A DNA stretch of 16,995 nt from Deltaproteobacteria bacterium (GCA_019136935.1 JAGVTI010000142.1:1-16995), one strand, 5' to 3'. Shown: positions 8,198 to 16,417, numbered from the stretch's first letter. Program-made: numbers and translations. The notes: a model not told the origin generated them from the letters alone.

Positions 8198-8387
8198 AGA
8201 TTCTTCGATCAACCGGGAAATATGCAGCTACACCGGCTCCTTGGCCGGGTAGCGTTGTGGTGGTTTGCAGTGTTGCCGGACGGGAGGGGGACAGAGAAGG
8301 CCGTCATCCAGCAGGGCGGGACCGTTTTGTCATGCCGTGCGGCAACGTTTGACGAAGTGCAGCCGTGCCGACAGAAAGGAGGCCACC

Positions 8388-9041
8388 TTGGAGGACAGAC
8401 AATATCTGATCGATGCCCTGACGCCGGCGGAATCATGGCGGATATTCCGGATCATGGCGGAGTTTGTCGACGCCATCGACACGCTTTCCCGGGTAAAACG
8501 GGCCGTCACGATTTTCGGTTCCGCCCGGGTAAAACCGGGCGATCCCTATTACGACAAGGCCCAGGACCTTGCCCGGAAACTCGTGGAAGGGGGGTTCAGC
8601 GTGATCACGGGGGGCGGCCCCGGCATCATGGAGGCCGGAAACCGGGGCGCCGCCGAGGCGGGCGGGACATCCGTCGGGATGAATATCCAGCTTCCGTATG
8701 AACAAAAACCGAATCCCTACGCAAATGTGTCCATCAATTACCACTACTTTTTCATCCGCAAGGTGATGTTCGTCAAGTATGCCGTGGCCTACGTCATTCT
8801 GCCGGGCGGTTTCGGGACGATGGACGAGCTGTTCGAGGCCCTGACCCTGATCCAGACCAGGCGCATCAAGGGGTTTCCCGTCATTCTCATGGGGGGCGAT
8901 TACTGGCGGGGCCTGATCAACTGGCTGAAAAACACCATGTTGAAAGAGGACATGATTTCCAGGGAAGACCTCGATCTATTCACGATTATCGACGATCCGG
9001 ATGAAGCGGTGAAACATATCCAGAGATTCGTGATCATGTAG
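8388..9041 (+). CDS. LOG family protein (TIGR00730-type Rossmann fold)
   Basis: A 217-residue protein with the LOG/lysine-decarboxylase-like signature: FGSARVKPGDPYYDKA, GGGPGIMEA at residues 75-83 and PGGFGTMDE at 139-147. Characterised members are nucleoside 5'-monophosphate phosphoribohydrolases that release the base, including cytokinins; other members have different or unknown roles. The 'lysine decarboxylase' label sometimes attached to this family is misleading. The start is TTG at 8388, which follows a strong AAAGGAGG (8375-8382) at 5 bases. The same frame is open further upstream (to 8265), but that part is Cys/Arg-rich and non-conserved, so a longer start is unlikely. The substrate here is unknown. 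Confidence 0.88.
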   Translation: MEDRQYLIDALTPAESWRIFRIMAEFVDAIDTLSRVKRAVTIFGSARVKPGDPYYDKAQDLARKLVEGGFSVITGGGPGIMEAGNRGAAEAGGTSVGMNIQLPYEQKPNPYANVSINYHYFFIRKVMFVKYAVAYVILPGGFGTMDELFEALTLIQTRRIKGFPVILMGGDYWRGLINWLKNTMLKEDMISREDLDLFTIIDDPDEAVKHIQRFVIM

Positions 9042-9140
9042 CACCCGGCCCGGGTCTTTCCATCCGCTTTCCGTGCCGATCCGGCTTCCGCCCGGAAGCG
9101 GCTGAAACGGGGAGCCGGTAGAGGGAGAGAATTCAATTCC

Positions 9141-10520
9141 ATGTATCCTGAACCATCCGACGCGGATTACCGGCGAGCGCTTGAAGACGTCAGGAAGGGT
9201 AGAATCCAACCCGTTTATCTCCTTTACGGTGAAGAGGAATACCTGGTTCGGGAAGCCCTGGAAGAAATCGTCGCGGCCGTTGTTCCCGAGGCGGACCGGG
9301 AGTTGAACCTGTTTGTCCTGAGCGGCGGGCCGGACGAAACGGAGCGCATCTGCTCCGCCCTGGTCGTTCCCCCCCTGCTTTCCGGCAGGAAGCTGGTCGT
9401 GGTCCGCGACACCCACCTGTTTCATTCCAGGGAAACCGCCTCCCATCTCATCAAGAGTGTCCGGGAGCATCTGGACAAGAATCCGCGTAAGGCGGCCGTT
9501 TCCTTCATGACCTTCCTGGACATGGCGGGCTGGAAGCTGGAGGACCTCCGGGACGGCGGATGGAAGACCATCCGTGACAAGGACTGGACCCGCCTGTTGG
9601 AAGGGGAGGGAAAAGACGACCGGGAAACCTGGCTTCCCCGCGCCATCGAGCTGTGCACCGAGGAACGGGAGAAAATCAAGGCGGCCGGGCGGGAGGATGA
9701 ACCCCGCCTGGAGGCGTTGCTGCGTCACCGGCTGCCGCCGGAGAATCACCTGATCCTGGTTGCCGAAGCCGTCGACCGGCGGAAAAAACTTTTCAGGGTG
9801 ATTTCCGAGCTGGGGGTGGTCCTCCACTTTCCGAAAGTCAAGGCGGAGGCGAAGCAGAAGGGGCGCCTGATGGAGCAGGTGAGGGGAATGCTCTCGGAAG
9901 GGGGGAAGAGAATGACCTCCGGCGCCTGGGACGCCCTGGGGGAAAGGACGGGTTTCCAGCTGCGGGAATCCGTTCAGGCCGTCGAAAAACTGATCGTTTT
10001 TGCCGGGGAGAAATCGACGATCGACGAGGCGGATGTCGAGGCGGTGGTCGGAAAGTCCCGGGAGGACACGGTGTTCCAGCTCGTTGCGGCCATGACGGAG
10101 AAGAACCTGTCTGCCGGCCTCGATGTGCTCCGGGAGTTGATCCTCCAGGGGGTGCCCTACCTGATGATTCTCGCCATGATCGGCCGGGAAATCCGCCATC
10201 TGCTCCAGGCAAAGCTGCTGATCCGCTCCGGTGTTCTCAAGGGTCTCCGGGCCGATACGGAGTACGGCGAATTCCAGAGGAAGATTCACCCGCTGCTGAA
10301 AGACATGGCCGCAGGCGGGGGGAAAAAGGATCTGGGCCTTGCCGGTCAGCACCCCTATGCCGTCTACCAGGCCTTGAAAAACTCCCGGCGCTTCACCGAA
10401 GAGGAACTCCTTGCGCACCTCGACCGGCTGGTGCAGATCGATCTTTCCCTTAAATCGACGGGACGTGACGAACGTCTCCTGATCGAACGTCTCCTGGTGT
10501 CCATCTGTTCCGGGAAGTAG
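9141..10520 (+). CDS. holA: DNA polymerase III subunit delta, with a central insertion
   Basis: A 459-residue clamp-loader delta subunit; E. coli HolA is 343. The N-terminal fold begins RKGRIQPVYLLYGEEEYLVREAL, then comes LLSGRKLVVVRD, the strand HLILVAEAVDRRKKLF at about 202-217, and the helical lid and collar domains, including QGVPYLMILAMIGREIRHL and ending in LKSTGRDERLLIERLLVSIC. Delta opens the beta clamp during clamp loading. Between Asp90 and Glu201 there are about 110 residues where the family usually has roughly 25; the extra segment is charged (for example DRETWLPRAIELCTEERE) and does not break the frame. The ATG at 9141 is preceded by GGGAGAG about 13 bases upstream, which is a loose spacing. 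It lies about 100 bases after the LOG gene. Confidence 0.88.
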   Translation: MYPEPSDADYRRALEDVRKGRIQPVYLLYGEEEYLVREALEEIVAAVVPEADRELNLFVLSGGPDETERICSALVVPPLLSGRKLVVVRDTHLFHSRETASHLIKSVREHLDKNPRKAAVSFMTFLDMAGWKLEDLRDGGWKTIRDKDWTRLLEGEGKDDRETWLPRAIELCTEEREKIKAAGREDEPRLEALLRHRLPPENHLILVAEAVDRRKKLFRVISELGVVLHFPKVKAEAKQKGRLMEQVRGMLSEGGKRMTSGAWDALGERTGFQLRESVQAVEKLIVFAGEKSTIDEADVEAVVGKSREDTVFQLVAAMTEKNLSAGLDVLRELILQGVPYLMILAMIGREIRHLLQAKLLIRSGVLKGLRADTEYGEFQRKIHPLLKDMAAGGGKKDLGLAGQHPYAVYQALKNSRRFTEEELLAHLDRLVQIDLSLKSTGRDERLLIERLLVSICSGK

Positions 10521-10676
10521 CGAAGCCGGACGGGCCGCCGGGGAAAGCGGCAAAAAAAGAATTGACTTCCCTCTTTGCTTTCTGCTACTTACCGGGCACT
10601 GCATCGCGATAGACTGTCCGAGGCCGTTCCGGGCGAAGCGAAGAAGAGGATCATTCCGGCATGTCCCTGCTCCCTG

Positions 10677-11018
10677 TGGTTGTCATTCCGGGACGCAGCG
10701 CTCCTCTGGTTGTCATTCTGAGGACGCCGCGTTCCCCTGGTTGTCATTCTGAGGAGCGTCAGCGACGAAGAATCTCTTTGCAGGGAGTCCCTTTGCGTCC
10801 CCCGGGGTGACCAGCCGGTGAAGGACGTGCCGCTTGGGGGCACCTCCTGGAAGCGGTCCTTCACTTCGTTCAGGATGACAAAAGGGTAATGTTCAGGACG
10901 ATAAAGGAGTGTCGTCATTCCGAGGGCGCAACGCTCCCCTGGTTGTCGTTCCGAGGATGCCGCGTTCCCCTGGTTGTCATTCTGAGGAGCGTCAGCGACG
11001 AAGAATCTCTTTGCAGGG
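10677..11018 (+). repeat. Repeat cluster A: two three-unit blocks of TTGTCATTC repeats
   Basis: Three repeat units begin at 10677, 10707 and 10738, and three more at about 10910, 10940 and 10971, so both blocks have 30- and 31-base spacing. Each unit opens (T)GGTTGTCATTCTGAGG or a close variant. The stretch 10726-10785 is repeated without a difference at 10959-11018 (60 bases). The cluster fills most of the holA-hbd gap and contains no believable gene; open frames across it on either strand are by-products of the repeats. Confidence 0.85.
10738..10883. repeat. Palindromic repeat element inside cluster A
   Basis: The left end TTGTCATTCTGA (10741-10752) and right end TCAGGATGACAA (10870-10881) are inverted copies with one mismatch. 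The inner arms are GAAGAATCTC on the left and TCCTTCACTTCG on the right. The roughly 140-base unit looks like a non-coding, MITE- or REP-like element; no transposase is in the window. Confidence 0.6.
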
Positions 11019-11093
11019 GAACTCTTCGCGACTTTCTTTTTACGGTTACATCGAGAGTGAAAATCCAAAATATTGACAGGAAGGAGTATGGAA

Positions 11094-11951
11094 ATGGAGA
11101 TTAAGAATGTATGCGTGTTGGGTGCCGGTCTCATGGGAAGCGGGATCGCGCAGGTCTGTGCCCAGGCGGGATTCCAGGTGACCATGCGGGACATCGAACA
11201 GCGGTTTATCGATAACGGGATGAACACCATCCGGAAGAACCTGAGCCGGGAAGTGGAGAAGGGCAAGAGAACCCAGGCGGACATGGATGCCGTCATGGCC
11301 CGGATCAAGCCGACCCTCGATCTGAAGGAAGCGGCGGGCAACGCCGACGCCGTCGTCGAGGTGGTCGTGGAAGTCCTGAACATCAAGAAGCAGGTTTACA
11401 AGGAACTCCAGGAAGTCGTTCCGGCCCACTGCCTGTTCTTCACCAATACCTCCGGCCTCAGCATCACCGAGATGGCCGCGTTGACGGACCGTCCGGACCG
11501 CTTCATCGGGACCCATTTCTTCAATCCCGTTCCGGTCATGAAGCTCATGGAACTGATCATGGCTTACGAGACCTCGGAGGAGACCCTGGCCATCGCCAAG
11601 GCCTGGGGCGAGAAGCTCGGCAAGGAATGCGTCATCGTAAAGGAAGGCCCCGCCTTCGTCGTCAACCGCGTTCTGTGCACCATGATCAACGAGGCGTTCT
11701 TCACCCTGGGCGACGGCCTGGCCACGCCGGAAGACATCGACAAGGCCATGATGCTGGGCTGCAATCATCCCATCGGCCCCCTGGCCCTGGCCGACCTGAT
11801 CGGGAACGACACCCTGCTGCACATCATCGAGGGCCTCAACGAGGAACTCGGCGACAAGTACCGCCCGGCTCCGCTCCTGAAGAAACTGGTCCGGGCCGGA
11901 CGCCTGGGCCGGAAGTCCGGGAAGGGCGTTTACGATTACACGAAGAAGTAG
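11094..11951 (+). CDS. hbd: 3-hydroxybutyryl-CoA dehydrogenase
   Basis: A 285-residue NAD(P)-dependent 3-hydroxyacyl-CoA dehydrogenase of the usual size. It interconverts 3-hydroxybutyryl-CoA and acetoacetyl-CoA in beta-oxidation or butyrate/crotonate metabolism. The Rossmann motif GAGLMGSG is at residues 10-17. The catalytic dyad is His141 and Glu153 within [15 protein letters not shown], with NTSGLSIT before it. The C-terminal dimerisation domain is typical: [20 protein letters not shown] and [17 protein letters not shown]. The usual DxPGF reads EGPAF here. ATG at 11094 is chosen because GGAAGGAG (11079-11086) then has 7-base spacing; the ATG at 11088 would be one base away, and TTG at 11073 overlaps the site. 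It appears monocistronic, between repeat cluster A and a strong terminator, and faces rpe. In a syntrophic anaerobe this would serve fatty- or aromatic-acid oxidation, but that role is inferred. Confidence 0.93.
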   Translation: MEIKNVCVLGAGLMGSGIAQVCAQAGFQVTMRDIEQRFIDNGMNTIRKNLSREVEKGKRTQADMDAVMARIKPTLDLKEAAGNADAVVEVVVEVLNIKKQVYKELQEVVPAHCLFFTNTSGLSITEMAALTDRPDRFIGTHFFNPVPVMKLMELIMAYETSEETLAIAKAWGEKLGKECVIVKEGPAFVVNRVLCTMINEAFFTLGDGLATPEDIDKAMMLGCNHPIGPLALADLIGNDTLLHIIEGLNEELGDKYRPAPLLKKLVRAGRLGRKSGKGVYDYTKK

Positions 11952-11983
11952 ATCTTTGAATCCCGTTTGGATTCGGTAAAACG

Positions 11984-12018
11984 AAAGGGCGGAGCCGCAA
12001 AACGGCCCCGCCCTTTTT
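11984..12018. terminator. Strong terminator between convergent hbd and rpe
   Basis: AAAGGGCGG (11984-11992) and GCCG (11994-11997) pair with CGGC (12003-12006) and CCGCCCTTT (12008-12016), one A-C mismatch, loop CAAAA, then TTTTT on the + strand. On the minus strand the stem is followed by TTTCGTTTT, so it probably ends both hbd and rpe transcripts. Confidence 0.88.
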
Positions 12019-12059
12019 ACGTGGATTTTTCCCGGCGGATCCCTTCCGTCCCGCTCCTT

Positions 12060-12722
12060 CTAGCCGTTGTCCTCCAGTTTACCCTTCATGGCCCGGATCG
12101 TTCCCACGTAGTCGCCGCTTCCGAAGACCGCCGCCCCGGCGACAAAGACGTCGGCCCCCGCCAGGGAGGCCTGGCGGATATTGTCCAGGGTGATGCCGCC
12201 GTCCACTTCCAGAATCGGCGGCCGTTCCAGGGACGACATCATGCCGCGGATTTTCCGGATCTTCGGCAGCATGGAGGGAATGAACTTCTGTCCCCCGAAA
12301 CCGGGGTTGACGGTCATGACCAGGACCAGGTCGCAGTCCGGCAGGATCTCCTCCAGGAGAGAAACGGGTGTCGCCGGGTTGAGGGACACGCCGGCCCGGA
12401 CGCCCTTTTCCCGGATGCCCGCGACGGTGCGGTGGAGGTGGGTCGCCGTCTCGACGTGGACCGTCAGAAAATCGCTCCCCGCATCGATGAAGGCGTCCAG
12501 GTAACGGTCCGGGTCTTCGATCATCAGGTGGACGTCGAAGGGCAGCGACGTCGTTTTGCGCAGCGCCTTGACGACGGCGGGGCCGATGGTGAGGTTCGGG
12601 ACGAAATGGCCGTCCATGATGTCGATGTGAATCCAGTCCGCCCCGGCTTCCCCGACGGCCTGGATCTCTTCGGCCAGGCGCCCGAAATCGGCGGAAAGAA
12701 TGGAGGGTGCGATTTTCTTCAT
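12060..12722 (-). CDS. rpe: Ribulose-phosphate 3-epimerase
   Basis: A 220-residue TIM-barrel enzyme of normal length that interconverts ribulose 5-phosphate and xylulose 5-phosphate in the pentose phosphate pathway. Motifs in order: APSILSADF with Asp12, the metal-ligand pair His32 and Asp34 in HIDIMDGHFVPN, His65 in FDVHLMIEDP, MTVNPGFGGQKF, and EVDGGI with the second catalytic Asp. The ATG (complement of 12720-12722) has AAAGGAG 4 bases upstream on the minus strand. It is convergent with hbd across a shared terminator, and its 5' side faces repeat cluster B, which must hold any promoter. Confidence 0.96.
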   Translation of the reverse strand: MKKIAPSILSADFGRLAEEIQAVGEAGADWIHIDIMDGHFVPNLTIGPAVVKALRKTTSLPFDVHLMIEDPDRYLDAFIDAGSDFLTVHVETATHLHRTVAGIREKGVRAGVSLNPATPVSLLEEILPDCDLVLVMTVNPGFGGQKFIPSMLPKIRKIRGMMSSLERPPILEVDGGITLDNIRQASLAGADVFVAGAAVFGSGDYVGTIRAMKGKLEDNG

Positions 12723-12752
12723 GGGTCTCCTTTTATTCCACTGTGAAAAATT

Positions 12753-13117
12753 CTTTTGTCATTCCGAAGGTTCCCGGGTGAAGAAAAGAGAGATCCTTCA
12801 CTTCGTTCAGGATGACACCGGGGGAGCTTCCCCCGTTTCGTTTCTGCCGACCGGCGAGTGGCCTCCACTTCGTTTACGACAACGGGGTTGTCTTGCATTT
12901 CTCCGTTTATGGTGCCCGGGGGAGCTTCCTCCGTTTCGTTTCTGCCGACCGGGAGGGTCTCCGTTACGCTTCCGATGACGGATGATTGTCCTGCATTTCG
13001 TTTGCGCCGAACGGGGGGTGTCCTCCGTTTCGTTTGCGACACCGGGGGCGTCCCTCGCTTCGTTGACGGCGACAGAAAAGTTTCCTTCGCTTCGTTCAGG
13101 ATGAAAACGGGAGGTTG
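12753..13117 (+). repeat. Repeat cluster B: degenerate array of TTTCGTT units
   Basis: A short palindromic unit (TTGTCATTCCGAAGG at about 12756 to TTCAGGATGACA at 12806-12817) is followed by about nine diverged copies of its right end. Anchors CTTCGTT/TTTCGTT or relatives occur near 12801, 12836, 12868, 12901, 12934, 12965, 12996, 13028, 13058 and 13090, spaced 30-35 bases. Bases 12820-12854 and 12918-12952 differ at one position over 35, a 98-base offset equal to three units. No gene is supported; short open frames on both strands here are repeat translations. Confidence 0.7.
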
Positions 13118-13181
13118 TCATTCTGAGGCGTCAGCCGAAGAATCTCTTCCTTTGAACGGATCGTCATGATTCGATTCTTCG
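13114..13181. repeat. Palindromic repeat end after cluster B
   Basis: TTGTCATTCTGAGG starts at 13115, followed by CGAAGAATC (13136-13144), which is perfectly inverted at 13173-13181 as GATTCTTCG. This looks like another, internally altered copy of the same repeat family. Confidence 0.55.
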
Positions 13182-13491
13182 CGGAGTTGATCCTTGCGTG
13201 AAGCGAAGGACTCAGAAGGACCTCAAACGGAAATCGGGTGTTACGACACGATCGCTTGACCCGGAATCCGTTTGCCGGGCCTTGCGCGCCGGAAATGGGT
13301 CCCGGATCGGAGCCCGCCCTGAACTGGATTCCCGAATCCGGGGCGACGTTGAAAACGCCGGGGCCGCTTCCATCGAAAACACTTTGCGTTATCAGCTATT
13401 TCAAGCCTTTTTTGAACGCCCCACGGATACACCACAACCGGCCCGCCGTCAAGGAGAAAAGCCCTTGACAGGCCGGGGAAAAACGACGAAG
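13182..13491 (+). other. Non-coding lead-in to waaA
   Basis: About 310 bases whose frame happens to stay open into waaA, giving a spurious N-terminal extension with no signal or conserved sequence. It holds a degenerate GGATTCCCGAATCCGGGG repeat near 13326 and an inverted repeat GTCAAGG/CCTTGAC (13448-13454 with 13463-13469). The latter overlaps a consensus-like TTGACA at 13465-13470; a matching -10 box is not convincing. Confidence 0.45.
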
Positions 13492-14883
13492 ATGCGCGCC
13501 ATCATGATGACCGTATACAATATAATCCTCTTCCTGGCCGCCCTGCTGCTTTTCCCCTTCTACGCCTTCAAAATCGCCCTTACGGGGAAGTACCGCCGCA
13601 GTATCGGTCCGAAGCTGGGCTTCGTCGGGGAGAATCGCTTCGAAGCCATGAAAGGCCGGCCCCGGATCTGGGTCCACGCCGTGTCCGTCGGCGAGGTCAC
13701 GGCGGCGGCTCCCATCGTGGCGGCGCTTCGGGAACGGTTCCCGAAAGGGTGCATTGTCGTTTCGACGACCACGGAAACGGGACGTCTCATGGCCGAACGC
13801 CTCATTTCCGGCGCCGACGCCCTGATCTATTACCCCCTCGACATTCCCTTCGTGGTGAAAAAACTGATCCGCCTGGTCCGCCCCGATATTTTCGTCCCCG
13901 TCGAAACGGAACTCTGGCCGAACTTCCTGGCCGCCTGCCGGGCTTCGGGCGTCAAGGTGGTCATGGTCAACGGCCGGATCTCGCCCCGGTCGTTCAGGAA
14001 GTACAGGCTGACGCGGTTCTTCTGGAAACCCGTCCTGGAAAGGGTGGACCAGGTGGGCGTCATTTCGAGGACCGACCGGGAGCGCATCGTCGCCATGGGC
14101 CTTCCCCCCGAAAAGGTCCATGTCCAGGGAAACGCCAAGTACGACGGCCTGGCGGCGACGGCCTCCGTTCCGCTGCAGCGCGGTATCGCCGCCCGGCTCC
14201 GCATGGACCCGGCGGAAAAGGTCTGGGTCGTCGGCAGCACCCACGAGGGGGAGGAAAAAATCGTCCTGGATGTGTACCGCCGCCTGCTGGAGACGGAGCC
14301 CGGGCTGAAACTCATCCTGGTCCCCCGTCATATCGAAAGGCGGGACCGGGTCATCGCCCTGATCCGGGAAGCGGGATTTTCCGATTTCATCACCATGAGC
14401 GAGATCAACGGCGGGAAAATCCGCGACGGGGAGCGGATCGTCCTGATCGACGTCATCGGCGAGCTTTTCAAGGCCTACAGCCTGGCCGCCGTCGTCTATT
14501 GCGGCGGCTCCCTCGTTCCCAAAGGGGGGCAGAACATCCTGGAACCCGCCGCCTGGGGGAAGGTCGTTTTCTACGGCCCCTCCATGGAGGATTTCCAGAA
14601 CGAGAAGGCCCTCCTGGAAGAAGCCGGGGCGGGGATCTGCGTAACCGGCGGGGAGGATCTTTTCGCCGGTCTGTCCGCCCTGCTCAAGGACATGGAGAAC
14701 CTCCGCCTCCGCGGCGAGAAGGGCCGGGACGCCGTCATTGCGAACATGGGGGCGGCGAAACGGTATGCGGCGATGATCGCCAGGCATCTCCCAGTCGAGT
14801 CTCCAGGCGCTCGATCAGGCCGGAAAGGGTCCCGGGGGAAAGGGCCGAAACCGCCGTCGCCTCGAAGCGGCGGCAGAGGTTAG
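13492..14883 (+). CDS. waaA: 3-deoxy-D-manno-octulosonic acid (Kdo) transferase
   Basis: A 463-residue GT30 glycosyltransferase that adds Kdo to lipid A precursor at the inner membrane, showing a Gram-negative, LPS-making cell. An N-terminal membrane anchor (MTVYNIILFLAALLLFPFY) precedes a GT-B fold. Motifs: IWVHAVSVGE with Glu68, the expected catalytic base; STTTETGRLMAE; VETELWPN at about 137-144; GRISPRSFRKYR; GNAKYDG; GSTHEGEE; and the donor-site stretch GGSLVPKGGQNILEPAAWG. The ATG at 13492 is used because the anchor follows it; 13504 and 13507 are alternatives, and none has a strong ribosome site. An ORF open from 13198 is rejected as the start. The last 30 or so residues (Gly/Arg/Lys/Pro-rich) lie beyond the family's usual end and are read antisense to hflX; the 3' ends overlap by 149 bases. 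Confidence 0.93.
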   Translation: MRAIMMTVYNIILFLAALLLFPFYAFKIALTGKYRRSIGPKLGFVGENRFEAMKGRPRIWVHAVSVGEVTAAAPIVAALRERFPKGCIVVSTTTETGRLMAERLISGADALIYYPLDIPFVVKKLIRLVRPDIFVPVETELWPNFLAACRASGVKVVMVNGRISPRSFRKYRLTRFFWKPVLERVDQVGVISRTDRERIVAMGLPPEKVHVQGNAKYDGLAATASVPLQRGIAARLRMDPAEKVWVVGSTHEGEEKIVLDVYRRLLETEPGLKLILVPRHIERRDRVIALIREAGFSDFITMSEINGGKIRDGERIVLIDVIGELFKAYSLAAVVYCGGSLVPKGGQNILEPAAWGKVVFYGPSMEDFQNEKALLEEAGAGICVTGGEDLFAGLSALLKDMENLRLRGEKGRDAVIANMGAAKRYAAMIARHLPVESPGARSGRKGSRGKGPKPPSPRSGGRG

Positions 14884-16405
14884 CCAGCATCTCCTTGTCG
14901 GGGAAACAATCCTCCTTGTTGAAAATCATGAGGGTCGGTTTGTGCAGGACCCCGATTTCCGATAAAACCTTTTCCACCGCCGCGATATGGCTTTCGAAGT
15001 CGGGGTTGCTCACGTCGACGACATGGAGAAGCACGTCCGCCTCGTTGAGCTCCTCGAGGGTGGACCGGAAGGCGGCGAAGAGTTCCGGCGGCAGGTCCCG
15101 GATGAACCCCACCGTGTCGGTGATGACCGCCTCCGTGTCCCGGGGAAAGCGCAGGCGGGCGCTCTTCGGGTCGAGGGTGGCGAACAGGCGGTTTTCCACG
15201 AAGACCCGGCTTTTCGTCAGGGCGTTCAGCAGGGTCGATTTCCCCGCATTGGTGTAGCCGACGATGGAGATGACCGGCAGCCCCGCCTTGCCCCGTTTCA
15301 CCCGCCTCTGGCCGCGGGCCTGTTCGATGTCCTTCAGTTCCTTCTCCAGCCGGTGGATCCGTTCCCGGACCCGCCGCCGGTCGACCTCCAGTTTCGTTTC
15401 TCCGGGGCCCGTGCCGCCGATGCCGCCGGCCAGGCGCGACAGGGACGTGTCCCTGCGGACCAGGCGGGGCAGGCGGTATTTCAGCTGGGCGAGCTCCACC
15501 TGGATTTTTCCCTCGCGGCTCCTGGCCCGGTGGGCGAAGATGTCGAGAATGACCTGGGTCCGGTCGATGACCCGCAGCTCCGTGAAATCCGTGATGGAGC
15601 GGATCTGGGCGGGGGTCAGTTCGTGGTCGAAGACGAGCAGGTTGGCCCCGATCTGGAGGGCCTTGATGACGATCTCCGACAGTTTCCCCCGGCCGACGAC
15701 GTACTTGGGGTCCATCTGGGGACGATGCTGGAGGACCGTGTCGAAGACCTCCACCCCCGAGGTGACCGCGAGTTCCCGAAGCTCGGCCAGGGCCCCCTCG
15801 CTGTCGAAGGCGGGGTTCGTTTCCACCCGGACGAGAAGCGCCCGGTCCTTCGCGTCGACCTTCCGGGTCCTTTCCTGGCGGGCGAACTCCCCTTCGAGGG
15901 TCCTGATGAAGGCCGGGAAATCGAGATCGAGGGCCGAAGGACGGACCGGCTCCAGGGTGTTCCAGAAGCGGTCTTCCGCGTTTTCCGGGACCAGGTGGGC
16001 CGAGTGGACGAGGCCCGGCAGGCCGTCGGGCTCCGCCTCGACGGCCGAAACCAGGTCCAGGCGCAGCAGGGCCAGGTCCGTCAGGTCGTCTCCCGTCAAG
16101 CCTTCCCGGTCGAGGTGGGTGTGAAGCAGGCGCAGACCCCGGAAACGGACCGACGAGGCCCGGAAGCCCGAGAGGTCGGGAATGAAGAGGTCCTTGTAGG
16201 AGCCGACGATAACGTAGGCGACCTCCCCCCGCCGGGTGATCAGCAGGCCGACCTGGCGGTTGATTTCCCGGGAGAGCTCCGTCATCTGGCGGGCCAGCTC
16301 GTGGGTCAGGACCTTCTCCGGGGGAACCCGGCGGCGGTAGAACTGTTCGATCCGCCGGATCTGCTCCGGTTTCAGGCCGCTTATGTTTCCGAAAATTCGT
16401 TGGAT
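14735..16405 (-). CDS. hflX: GTPase HflX, probably started at a non-standard ATC codon
   Basis: An HflX/Obg-type GTPase that splits or rescues stalled ribosomes. The N-terminal HflX domain contains KYVVGRGKLSEI, FDHELTPAQIRSI and VIDRTQVILDIFAHRARS, followed by GGIGGTGPGETKLEVDRRR. The G domain has GYTNAGKST (G1), DTVGFI (G3), NKED (G4) and SAL (G5). From the first ATG (complement of 16283-16285) the protein is 516 residues, but the frame continues upstream with family-like sequence (GLKPEQIRRIEQFYRRRVPP, then VLTHELARQ) to a stop at 16433-16435. No ATG, GTG or TTG occurs there. AAGGAG (16417-16412) lies 6 bases before ATC at 16405-16403, giving 556 residues beginning MQRIFGNISGLKPEQ. The 3' end overlaps waaA by 149 bases in the opposite sense. 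Confidence 0.9.
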   Translation of the reverse strand: MQRIFGNISGLKPEQIRRIEQFYRRRVPPEKVLTHELARQMTELSREINRQVGLLITRRGEVAYVIVGSYKDLFIPDLSGFRASSVRFRGLRLLHTHLDREGLTGDDLTDLALLRLDLVSAVEAEPDGLPGLVHSAHLVPENAEDRFWNTLEPVRPSALDLDFPAFIRTLEGEFARQERTRKVDAKDRALLVRVETNPAFDSEGALAELRELAVTSGVEVFDTVLQHRPQMDPKYVVGRGKLSEIVIKALQIGANLLVFDHELTPAQIRSITDFTELRVIDRTQVILDIFAHRARSREGKIQVELAQLKYRLPRLVRRDTSLSRLAGGIGGTGPGETKLEVDRRRVRERIHRLEKELKDIEQARGQRRVKRGKAGLPVISIVGYTNAGKSTLLNALTKSRVFVENRLFATLDPKSARLRFPRDTEAVITDTVGFIRDLPPELFAAFRSTLEELNEADVLLHVVDVSNPDFESHIAAVEKVLSEIGVLHKPTLMIFNKEDCFPDKEMLANLCRRFEATAVSALSPGTLSGLIERLETRLGDAWRSSPHTVSPPPCSQ

Positions 16406-16411
16406 AAAAGG

Positions 16412-16417
16412 CTCCTT
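16412..16417 (-). promoter_or_regulatory. Ribosome binding site deciding the hflX start
   Basis: On the minus strand, AAGGAG is placed 6 bases before an ATC codon at 16405-16403 that is in frame with hflX. It is 126 bases away from the first in-frame ATG, so it would be pointless for that start. This is the main sequence reason for proposing ATC initiation. Confidence 0.6.

Noticed and set aside
8265..8387. 41-residue N-terminal extension of the LOG protein
   Set aside because: The strong AAAGGAGG at 8375-8382 points to the TTG at 8388, and the extension is non-conserved and Cys/Arg-rich.
10524..10560. Terminator after holA
   Set aside because: GCCGC/GCGGC can pair but is followed by A's rather than T's on the + strand, so it does not have terminator form in either orientation.
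8976..10604. 542-residue minus-strand frame opposite holA
   Set aside because: Antisense to a conserved clamp-loader gene, with no recognisable motif.
10589..11386. 265-residue minus frame across the holA-hbd gap
   Set aside because: It joins the antisense of hbd to repeat translation and has no independent support.
13198..13491. 98-residue N-terminal extension of WaaA
   Set aside because: It lacks conserved sequence, precedes the membrane anchor that normally begins WaaA, and overlaps repeat-like DNA.
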